5,002 nucleotides of DNA from Planctomycetales bacterium (GTDB taxonomy: Bacteria; Planctomycetota; Planctomycetia; Pirellulales; Thermoguttaceae), in assembly GCA_007122045.1 (NCBI GenBank), contig SKJM01000483.1, forward strand, positions 1-5,002, read 5' to 3'. The notes under the pieces were generated by a model. That model had not been told where the DNA came from and made no database searches. It saw only the letters and a program-made list of their open reading frames with translations. Both the position numbers and the translations under genes were made by a program. Below are positions 1-4,859 of the stretch, in pieces (position 1 is the stretch's first letter; each line of letters starts with the position of its first letter).

Positions 1-928
1 CGGTGTTGATGGCCACGACCTTGGCCGATTCCTCCATGCCCGCCCGGTGCTGGATGGCGCCGCTGATGCCCACGGCAATATACAGGGCGGGTCGGACGGT
101 GGTGCCGGTTTGGCCCACCTGGTGTTCCTTGCCGATGAGGCCGCTATCGACCGCGGCCCGGCTGGCGCCGACGGCGCCGCCGATGGCGCCGGCCAGGTCG
201 TACAGGAGCTTGAAGTTTTCCTTGGTTCCCACGCCGCCGCCGCCGGCGACGATCACCCGCGCCCCCTTCAGGTTCACCTGGCGCGGCTCGACGTGCCGCT
301 CGACGAGCTTCAGCGCCGCCTTGGCGCCGTCGAGTTGGACCTCCTCTTCGACGATTCGTCCCCCGCGCGACGGATCGGCCGGCTGCATGGCCATCACGCC
401 CTCCCGCACCGTGGCCATCTGCGGCCAGCCGTCGTAATTGACGATTGTCGCGATGATGTTTCCGCCGAATGCAGGCCGGATTTGCAGCAGCAGGTTGTTG
501 TGCTCGGTCTTGGTCTTCGGATCGGTGACGTCGGCAATCTCCAGGTCGGTGCAGTCGGCGGTCAGGCCGGCCCGCATCTGCGAGGCCACCCGTGGGGCCA
601 GGTCGCGGCCCAGCGGCGTGGCGCCGAACACGACCACTTGCGGGCGGCGCCGCTCGATCAGTTGGCACAGCACTTCAGCATACGGGCCGGTCTGGTAGTG
701 GCCGAGTTGCGGGTGATCGACTAGGTAGACGTTGTCGGCCCCGTGGGCGATGAGCTGCTCGCCCAGGTGGGTCACCCCGGCGCCGGGCAGCACCGCGCCG
801 ACGTTTACGCCGATGCGGTCGGCCAGTTCGCGGGCCTTGCCGCACAATTCGAGCGCCACTTCGTTGAGCGAGCCGTCTTCCTGTTCCGCGAAGACCCAGA
901 CTTCACCCTTTCGGTTCGGTTCAATCAT
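1..928 (-). CDS. etfA: Electron transfer flavoprotein alpha subunit, 3' end outside window
   Basis: The large subunit of the cytoplasmic ETF heterodimer, which binds FAD and passes electrons between flavin dehydrogenases and their acceptors. The frame is open from ATG 928 to the left edge, giving 309 residues (MIEPNRKGEVWVFAEQ...). The N-terminal half is the alpha/beta ETF domain. The C-terminal FAD domain is nearly complete: a glycine-rich turn (VIVAGGGGVGTKE), SRAAVDSG near residues 256-263, then QVGQTGTTVRP and LYIAVGISGAIQH to about residue 294, followed by AGMEESAKVVAINT. These are textbook EtfA FAD-binding blocks. Only the last 20-30 residues should be missing. ATG 928 is the only reasonable start, because an in-frame TAG lies four codons upstream (940-938). 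No Shine-Dalgarno site is visible; the leader is an A/C-rich repeat. It lies 66 nt after etfB and is surely co-transcribed with it. No frameshift or lost motif was seen. Confidence 0.96.
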   Translation of the reverse strand, partial: MIEPNRKGEVWVFAEQEDGSLNEVALELCGKARELADRIGVNVGAVLPGAGVTHLGEQLIAHGADNVYLVDHPQLGHYQTGPYAEVLCQLIERRRPQVVVFGATPLGRDLAPRVASQMRAGLTADCTDLEIADVTDPKTKTEHNNLLLQIRPAFGGNIIATIVNYDGWPQMATVREGVMAMQPADPSRGGRIVEEEVQLDGAKAALKLVERHVEPRQVNLKGARVIVAGGGGVGTKENFKLLYDLAGAIGGAVGASRAAVDSGLIGKEHQVGQTGTTVRPALYIAVGISGAIQHRAGMEESAKVVAINT

Positions 929-929
929 A

Positions 930-964
930 GCTGGTTGCTAGTTGTTGGTTGTTGGTTGCTGGTG
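930..964. repeat. Heptanucleotide array, five GYTRGTT-type units
   Basis: Five consecutive 7-nt units on the plus strand: GCTGGTT, GCTAGTT, GTTGGTT, GTTGGTT and GCTGGTG. On the etf transcript this reads as an A/C-rich, unstructured stretch (AACCAAC type) ending one base before the etfA ATG. It takes the place where a Shine-Dalgarno site would normally lie. The units differ by C/T and G/A changes, so the array is somewhat degenerate. Confidence 0.85.
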
Positions 965-966
965 GC

Positions 967-994
967 CATTCGTCATTCGTCATTCGTCATTCTT
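967..994. repeat. Heptanucleotide array, four CATTCGT units
   Basis: Three exact copies of CATTCGT (967-973, 974-980, 981-987) and a fourth with one change (CATTCTT, 988-994). The array starts 2 nt after the GYTRGTT array and ends directly against the etfB stop codon (995-997). In the transcript it reads as repeated ACGAATG. It is non-coding, so copy-number change would alter only the etfB-etfA distance. Confidence 0.88.
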
Positions 995-1909
995 CTAGCC
1001 GAGGGTGCGGTCGACGACCAGTTCGTGGATCATGCCGCGCACGCCTTCCTCGGTGGCGGGCACTTGGGTGTGGCCTTCCTTCTTGAGCACGATGGCCTGG
1101 ATGCGGTATACCTTGGTGGGTGAGCCGGAGAGGCCGCAACGGGCCGGGTCGGCCCCGATTTCGTCGAGGCCCCATTGCTCGATGAGCAGGCCGCGCTGCC
1201 GGAGCGCCTCGGCCCGCTTCTTCACCTCGGCCTGGCGGGCGGCGTCGTCGGCGTCCGGCATTCCGTTGCGGACGGCCCCTTCGATCTCGACGGTTGCCCG
1301 GGCGTGTTTCATGCGCATCACGCGGCGGGCGGCCTGGGGGCGCGGCTCGTTGGCCGTTTCGATGACGGTGGCCAGGATGGGCAGCCGGGTTTCGACCACC
1401 TCCCAGCCGTGCCCGATGTTCCGCCGGATTCGGACCGTGTCGCCTTCGAGACTGACGACCTCCTCCAGGTAGGTGATTTGCGGAATGCCCAGCTTCTGAG
1501 CACATTGCGGCCCCACCTGCGCCGTGTCGCCGTCAATGGCCTGCCGGCCCGCGAAGACGAAATCGTACCGGGCGATCGTCTTCACGGCCTGTGCGAGGAT
1601 GTAGCTGGTGGCCAGCGTATCGCTGCCGGCGGCGCGCCGGTCGGTCAGCAGGATCGCACGATCCGCCCCCCGAAAGAGGCAGTCGCGGAGCACTTCACCG
1701 GCCTTCGGCGGGCCCATCGTCATGGCGGTGACCGTGCCGCCGAACCGCTCCTTCACCTCCAGGGCGGCCTCGAGGGCGTGCAGGTCCTCCGGGTTGAAGA
1801 TGGCCGGAAGGGCGCCCCGGTTGACCGTCCCGTCCTCTTTCATCGCATCGGCCGTCACGTTGGCCGTATCGGGTACCTGTTTGACCAAAACAATGCTGTC
1901 GTATGCCAC
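995..1909 (-). CDS. etfB: Electron transfer flavoprotein beta subunit (FixA/EtfB family)
   Basis: The small ETF subunit, which binds the second nucleotide or flavin and docks partner dehydrogenases. From GTG 1909 the product is 304 residues: MAYDSIVLVKQVPDT at the N-terminus, GRQAIDGDTAQVGP at 121-134 (nucleotide-binding loop), the ANEPRP recognition segment near 186-191, and a C-terminal extension with IGADPARCGLSGSPTKV (251-267). I chose GTG 1909 because GGAG lies 8 nt upstream and the protein then begins right at the family's first beta strand. ATG 1933 and a start at 1960 are also in frame, but they add unconserved residues and run through a terminator-like hairpin. At 304 residues it is longer than the roughly 250 of mitochondrial-type EtfB. 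The DGDTAQVGP loop and the SPTKV tail resemble the FixA and Bcd-associated group, which includes electron-bifurcating ETFs. That functional reading is inference. etfA follows on the same strand. Confidence 0.96.
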   Translation of the reverse strand: MAYDSIVLVKQVPDTANVTADAMKEDGTVNRGALPAIFNPEDLHALEAALEVKERFGGTVTAMTMGPPKAGEVLRDCLFRGADRAILLTDRRAAGSDTLATSYILAQAVKTIARYDFVFAGRQAIDGDTAQVGPQCAQKLGIPQITYLEEVVSLEGDTVRIRRNIGHGWEVVETRLPILATVIETANEPRPQAARRVMRMKHARATVEIEGAVRNGMPDADDAARQAEVKKRAEALRQRGLLIEQWGLDEIGADPARCGLSGSPTKVYRIQAIVLKKEGHTQVPATEEGVRGMIHELVVDRTLG

Positions 1910-1935
1910 GCTCTCTGCTCCGCAGTCGTACATGC

Positions 1936-1975
1936 AAAATAAGACAGCCCCCGTTCCCACATTGGGAGGGCTGTC
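1936..1975 (-). terminator. Intrinsic terminator-like hairpin in the etfB leader
   Basis: Read on the minus strand, GACAGCCC (1975-1968) pairs perfectly with GGGCTGTC (1950-1943). Inside it, TCCCA (1967-1963) pairs with TGGGA (1959-1955) around a 3-nt loop, leaving a 4-nt bulge. The stem is followed at once by TTATTTT (1942-1936). Thirteen GC-rich pairs plus a U-rich tail are the signature of Rho-independent termination on this strand only. It ends 26 nt before GTG 1909, so it is either an attenuator in the etfB leader or the terminator of an upstream transcript: a small RNA starting near 2041, or the phosphodiesterase mRNA. Confidence 0.6.
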
Positions 1976-2047
1976 GAGTGGGCCGTGGGAGATGGCGTAC
2001 CGGACGTACCGGGCACGGCTCCCAGCCGGCAGTTAGTGAAGCATCGT

Positions 2048-2076
2048 AGCGTAGCGAGCTAGAGGAAGGTCGTCAA
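2048..2076 (-). promoter_or_regulatory. Candidate sigma70-type promoter upstream of etfB
   Basis: On the minus strand, TTGACG (2076-2071, five of six consensus bases) is followed by a 17-nt spacer and TACGCT (2053-2048, three of six). Upstream of the -35 the DNA is AT-rich for its surroundings (TTTTCTATTTTGG), like an UP element. Transcription would start near 2041 and give a leader of about 130 nt before etfB, containing the terminator-like hairpin at 1975-1936. The -10 match is weak and planctomycete promoter consensus is poorly known, so this remains a candidate. Confidence 0.4.
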
Positions 2077-2209
2077 GTGCCAAAATAGAAAACCACCATT
2101 GCTGGGGCATTGGCGCACCCGGAGCAGGGGCATCCGATGGCCCACGCCGAGGCCGGATGCAAAGAACCCCCGATGCCGGAGGGCGACCGTTCACGCCGAC
2201 GTGGAGGGC

Positions 2210-3007
2210 TCAACACAACGGCACGCGGAGCCCATCGTAGGCGAGTTCGATCCCCGCGGGAAGCTGGGTGCTGATCTCCTCGTGTTTCAGGTCGTGGGCG
2301 ATGTGGGTGAACAGGGTGCGGCGGGCGCCCACTTCGCGTGCCGTGGCGATGGCCTCCTCCAGGCTCAGGTGGGTCGGGTGCGGCCGGCGCCGGAGACAAT
2401 CGAGCACGAGCACGTCGAGGCCGGCCAACAGCTCCCGGCTGGCCGGCGGAATGCCGTTGGTGTCGGTGCAGTAGGCCACGTTGCCGATGCGGAAGCCGAG
2501 CACGTCGAACCGCCCGTGCGGCAGGGGAATGGGCTGGATGTCCGCGCCCAACACCTCGAACGGGTTGGTGTCGATCCGGCGGAGGTCGAGCCGCGGCACC
2601 CCCCCGGCCGGCCACTCCCGCGTGGCCGGATCGAACGCGTAGTAGGCCACCCGCCGAATGCACTCCTCGGTTTCCCGGCTGCAATACACGGGCAGGTCGG
2701 CGCCGAGGTACTTCGGAAAAATGCGCAAATCGTCCAGCCCGAACAGGTGATCGGCGTGCTCATGGGTGTACGCCACCGCGTCGATGCGGCCAATCCCCTC
2801 GCGGAGCAACTGGGTTCGCAATTCCGGCGGCGTGTCGATCAGCAGATGGCCGCCGGGCAACCCAACCACCGCACTGCACCGGCTGCGCCGATCGCGCGGG
2901 TCGAGGCTGCGGCAGGTGGCACACTCGCAACCAATGACGGGCACCCCGTGCGAGGTACCCGTACCCAGCAGTCGAAGTTCGTTTTTCAGCAGAGTGAGCG
3001 TGGACAA
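2210..3007 (-). CDS. PhnP-like MBL-fold metallohydrolase (probable cyclic phosphodiesterase)
   Basis: A 265-residue metallo-beta-lactamase-fold hydrolase. LRLLGTGTSHGVPVIGCECATC (11-32) is the PhnP-type first strand with a CxCxxC cluster (C27, C29, C32). THEHADH (81-87) is the dinuclear metal motif; H164 (PLPHG), D182 (CTDTN) and H235 complete the ligand set, and H238, three residues on, fits the fourth ligand of the structural zinc that E. coli PhnP builds with its three cysteines. All expected ligands are present, so it should be active. PhnP hydrolyses 5-phosphoribosyl 1,2-cyclic phosphate in the C-P lyase pathway, but no phn genes are visible and many relatives have other or unknown cyclic phosphodiester substrates. 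The start is TTG 3007, just ahead of the conserved first strand; no ATG or GTG lies in frame upstream nearby, and no good Shine-Dalgarno site is seen. The family assignment is firm; the substrate is not. Confidence 0.92.
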   Translation of the reverse strand: MSTLTLLKNELRLLGTGTSHGVPVIGCECATCRSLDPRDRRSRCSAVVGLPGGHLLIDTPPELRTQLLREGIGRIDAVAYTHEHADHLFGLDDLRIFPKYLGADLPVYCSRETEECIRRVAYYAFDPATREWPAGGVPRLDLRRIDTNPFEVLGADIQPIPLPHGRFDVLGFRIGNVAYCTDTNGIPPASRELLAGLDVLVLDCLRRRPHPTHLSLEEAIATAREVGARRTLFTHIAHDLKHEEISTQLPAGIELAYDGLRVPLC

Positions 3008-3056
3008 GGGGGCTGGGGGGTTCTGTGTGATGCGGTCATTCGCTTGCCAGGCCCCC

Positions 3057-3086
3057 TTTGTAGCCGATCGGCCGCAGGCTTGCCAA
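3057..3086 (-). promoter_or_regulatory. Candidate promoter of the phosphodiesterase gene, with palindrome in spacer
   Basis: On the minus strand, TTGGCA (3086-3081, five of six consensus bases), an 18-nt spacer, and TACAAA (3062-3057, four of six). Transcription would begin near 3050 and reach TTG 3007 after about 43 nt. The spacer contains a perfect 10-bp palindrome, GCCGATCGGC (3063-3072), touching the -10 box, where a repressor or activator could bind. It may also be a chance GC-rich palindrome. Confidence 0.33.
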
Positions 3087-3114
3087 GGACCTCGGAAAAT
3101 GCCGCACTACCGGC

Positions 3115-3143
3115 TTGCAGTACGCCCGGCGCCAGGGTACATT
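3115..3143 (+). promoter_or_regulatory. Candidate promoter of the small basic protein-larA unit
   Basis: TTGCAG (3115-3120), a 17-nt spacer and TACATT (3138-3143, four of six -10 bases). It would start a transcript near 3150 with a leader of about 90 nt before ATG 3242. The -35 match is only three of six. It is the best-spaced pair I found in the 234-bp divergent region, and it is separate from the minus-strand candidate at 3086-3057. Confidence 0.3.
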
Positions 3144-3241
3144 GGACGATTCGCCGTTGTGTCGGCCTGTTGAGCCGGGCGCGGCCGAACCGATGAAAAC
3201 CAAGCATCGACCGTCTTTCAAAATATCAGGAGTGTGATGAT

Positions 3242-3445
3242 ATGACCATGGACAAGAGTTTGCGGGTGCGCGCGGGGCTGGCTCGCGCACGCAGCGTGCT
3301 GACACGCGCCGAACGGATCCACCGGCTGAAGCGGGCCGAGCAGTGGAAGGAGGGCGAAAGCCCCCTCGGACTGCCTAAGGTCCGCGTCTTCAAACTCACC
3401 CTCAAGAAGAAAAAGAAGAAGAAGGAAGAGGAACCGGCCAAGTAA
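3242..3445 (+). CDS. PVC-superphylum small basic protein
   Basis: A 67-residue, strongly basic protein. Residues 3-22 (MDKSLRVRAGLARARSVLTR) and GLPKVRV (43-49) match the conserved core of the small basic protein (TIGR04137, as I recall) found across Planctomycetes, Verrucomicrobia and Chlamydiae and hardly elsewhere. Its role is not established; size, charge and conservation suggest binding to ribosome or nucleic acid, which is inference. No signal peptide or membrane segment is present, so it should be cytoplasmic. The start at ATG 3242 is supported by AGGAG at 3228-3232 (9-nt spacing) and by the conserved N-terminus; ATG 3248 is a less well placed alternative. The C-terminus is unusual: seven lysines (54-60), then three glutamates and PAK, encoded by an almost pure purine tract (about 3404-3433). 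The family is usually shorter at this end. larA begins 25 bp downstream, so co-transcription is likely. Confidence 0.9.
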   Translation: MTMDKSLRVRAGLARARSVLTRAERIHRLKRAEQWKEGESPLGLPKVRVFKLTLKKKKKKKEEEPAK

Positions 3446-3470
3446 CGCCCACCAGCGCCGGAGTTGACTC

Positions 3471-4745
3471 ATGCGGGTCTCCGTCAACTACGGTCGGACG
3501 GGCCTGGAGGTGGACTTGCCCGAGGCCAACGTGGTCAAGGTGCTCAGCTACCAGCCGGCCGATCCGCTGCCCGACCCGGCCGCGGCCGTCGCTCGGCGGC
3601 TGGCCGAGCCCGTCGGTACGCCGCCGCTGGCCGAACTGGCCCGCGGCCGGCGCGACGCCTGCGTGGTGATCTGCGACGTCACGCGCCCGGTGCCCAACGC
3701 GGTGCTGCTGCCGCCCCTGCTCGAAACGCTCGAGGGCGCCGGCATTCCGCGGGAGCGGATTCTCATCCTCGTGGCCACCGGCATGCACCGGCCCAACGAG
3801 GGCGACGAGCTGCGCGACATGGTCGGCCCGTTCGTGTTCGACCATTACCGCATCGAGAACCATCACGGCCGGGAACTTGCCGAACACACCTACCTGGGCG
3901 ACAGCCCTCGCGGCGTGCCTGCTTGGATCGACTCGCGGTACGTCCGGGCCGACTTGAAGATCACCACCGGGCTGATCGAGCCGCACTTCATGGCGGGCTT
4001 TTCCGGCGGCCGCAAGCTGATCTGCCCCGGAATCGCCGCCCTGGAAACCGTGCGCGAGTGGCACGGCCCGCGGTTCCTCGAACACGAGAACGCCCGCAAC
4101 GGCTGCTTCGACGGCAACCCGGTGCACGAGGAAAACACGGCCATCGCCCGCATGGCCGGCTGCGACTTCATCGTCAACGTGGTGCTCGACGACCGGCGGC
4201 GCATCCTGGAGGTGTTCGCCGGCGACATGGAGGCCGCCCTGGAGCGCGGCGTCGGCTTCGTCCGCCCCCGGGTAACCGACACCGTGCCGGAGCCGGTCGA
4301 CGTGGTGGTGACTAGTTCGGCCGGCTACCCGCTCGATACCACCTTCTACCAGTCGGTCAAGGGCATGGTGGCGGCCCTGCCCATCGTCAAGCCGGGCGGA
4401 ACGATCGTCCTGGCGGCCGGCATGAGCGAGGGCATCGGCAGCCCGGAGTTTCAGCGCTTGTTCCGGGAGCACGCCACGCTGGACGCGTTCATGCACCGCA
4501 TCCTGCACGAGGGGTACTTCGTGATGGACCAGTGGCAGCTTGAGGAACTGGCCAAGGTGCGCCGCCACGCGAGGGTGCGGGTAGTGACCGACGGGCTGCC
4601 GGCCGAAACGCTTTCGGGGCTGTTCGTCGAGCCGGCCGAAAGCGTCGAGGCCGCCGTGGCCGACGCGCTGGGCGAGTACGGCCCGCAGGCCACCATCGCC
4701 GTCATTCCCGAAGGCCCCTACGTGCTGGCCGCACTGGGCGGCTGA
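3471..4745 (+). CDS. larA: LarA-family nickel-pincer 2-hydroxyacid racemase/epimerase
   Basis: A 424-residue cytoplasmic enzyme of the lactate racemase family (DUF2088 N-terminal plus C-terminal domain), which interconverts 2-hydroxyacid enantiomers by hydride transfer on a nickel-pincer nucleotide bound to lysine. Each key residue of Lactobacillus plantarum LarA has a counterpart: R72 (CDVTRP), H106 (ATGMHRP), H172 ([13 protein letters not shown]), pincer-lysine K182, nickel ligand H198 (REWHGP), and Y293, Q294, K297 (FYQSVKG). Spacings agree, with H172-K182-H198 matching 174-184-200. The length is normal for the family. GGAG at 3460-3463, 7 nt before ATG 3471, and the typical N-terminus ([17 protein letters not shown]) fix the start. 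It follows the small basic protein gene by 25 bp. The cofactor genes larB, larC and larE are not in the window. Relatives act on malate and other hydroxyacids, so lactate is only one candidate substrate. Confidence 0.92.
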   Translation: MRVSVNYGRTGLEVDLPEANVVKVLSYQPADPLPDPAAAVARRLAEPVGTPPLAELARGRRDACVVICDVTRPVPNAVLLPPLLETLEGAGIPRERILILVATGMHRPNEGDELRDMVGPFVFDHYRIENHHGRELAEHTYLGDSPRGVPAWIDSRYVRADLKITTGLIEPHFMAGFSGGRKLICPGIAALETVREWHGPRFLEHENARNGCFDGNPVHEENTAIARMAGCDFIVNVVLDDRRRILEVFAGDMEAALERGVGFVRPRVTDTVPEPVDVVVTSSAGYPLDTTFYQSVKGMVAALPIVKPGGTIVLAAGMSEGIGSPEFQRLFREHATLDAFMHRILHEGYFVMDQWQLEELAKVRRHARVRVVTDGLPAETLSGLFVEPAESVEAAVADALGEYGPQATIAVIPEGPYVLAALGG

Positions 4746-4760
4746 GCGGTGCAGGAACGG

Positions 4761-4784
4761 TGTTGGAGTTCACGCTTCAGCGTG
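4761..4784 (+). repeat. Palindromic (REP-like) repeat, copy 1
   Basis: A 24-nt unit starting TGTTGGAGTT and ending in the palindrome CACGCT-TC-AGCGTG (4771-4784), which can fold into a 6-bp hairpin. It is identical to copy 2, which begins 26 nt later. It starts 16 nt after the larA stop. With no U-tract it is a weak candidate terminator, but the hairpins could protect the 3' end of larA mRNA. Confidence 0.85.
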
Positions 4785-4786
4785 CC

Positions 4787-4810
4787 TGTTGGAGTTCACG
4801 CTTCAGCGTG
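4787..4810 (+). repeat. Palindromic (REP-like) repeat, copy 2
   Basis: The second exact copy of the 24-nt unit, in the same orientation as copy 1, with the CACGCT-TC-AGCGTG hairpin core at 4797-4810. It also forms the left arm of a large inverted repeat with copy 3, with 22 of 23 positions paired across a 25-nt centre. Confidence 0.85.
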
Positions 4811-4835
4811 TGAACCGGAAATGTCCGATGCGTAG

Positions 4836-4859
4836 CACGCTAAAGCGTGAACTCCAACC
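4836..4859 (-). repeat. Palindromic (REP-like) repeat, inverted copy 3
   Basis: The reverse complement of the same unit with two differences in 24 positions. One change lies in the hairpin loop (AA in place of GA), leaving the CACGCT/AGCGTG stem intact. With copy 2 it encloses a 25-nt centre that has its own small hairpin (CGGA 4816-4819 with TCCG 4824-4827). The arrangement resembles a REPIN, an inverted pair of REP sequences. The copy ends at 4859, one base before ATG 4860, and carries an in-frame TGA (4848-4850) upstream of aat. Confidence 0.85.

Larger units (their letters stand above)
1910..2209. other. Non-coding region between the phosphodiesterase gene and etfB
   Basis: 300 bp without a credible gene. 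From right to left on the minus strand it holds: a hairpin shortly after the phosphodiesterase stop (2160-2130, GCATCC with GGATGC and an inner GGCC pair, no U-tract); an AT-rich patch and the candidate promoter (2076-2048); a GC-rich leader with the direct repeat CGTACCGG on the plus strand (1996-2003 and 2005-2012); and the terminator-like hairpin (1975-1936). Several leader segments can pair in mutually exclusive ways, for example 1982-1987 with 2014-2019, or 1985-1990 with 1955-1960. I recognise no tRNA and no known riboswitch class. Confidence 0.7.

Noticed and set aside
1175..1942. 255-codon open frame on the plus strand opposite etfB
   Set aside because: An antisense shadow of a clearly conserved gene, with no start context or domain of its own. 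The same holds for the open frame at 47-724 opposite etfA.
1910..1960. N-terminal extension of EtfB starting at 1960 or 1933
   Set aside because: The added residues are unconserved and the DNA forms a terminator hairpin with U-tract. GTG 1909 has a GGAG site 8 nt upstream and starts at the family's usual position.
2130..2160. Hairpin after the phosphodiesterase stop as an intrinsic terminator
   Set aside because: The stem (GCATCC/GGATGC plus GGCC/GGCC with a bulge) is plausible, but no U-tract follows on the minus strand, so I list it only as part of the non-coding region.
2099..3196. 365-codon open frame on the plus strand opposite the phosphodiesterase gene
   Set aside because: It runs antisense to a gene with intact catalytic motifs. 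The translation is low-complexity Arg/Gly/Ala/Pro-rich with no recognisable motif, as expected from GC-rich codon bias.
3036..3305. Small minus-strand open frames across the divergent intergenic region (3036-3305, 2986-3207)
   Set aside because: They overlap the confident small basic protein gene or the phosphodiesterase start, have no recognisable sequence features, and lie where promoters are expected.
3402..4568. 388-codon open frame on the minus strand opposite larA
   Set aside because: A shadow of larA: larA has every expected family residue, whereas this frame is His/Asp/Gly-rich without a family pattern.
4761..4859. CRISPR array
   Set aside because: There are only three copies, one is inverted, the spacing is 2 and 25 nt, and the unit itself is palindromic. 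This fits REP-like elements and not CRISPR repeats with uniform spacers.
4746..4859. Rho-independent terminator for larA
   Set aside because: The hairpins are strong, but no T-run follows any of the stems on the plus strand.
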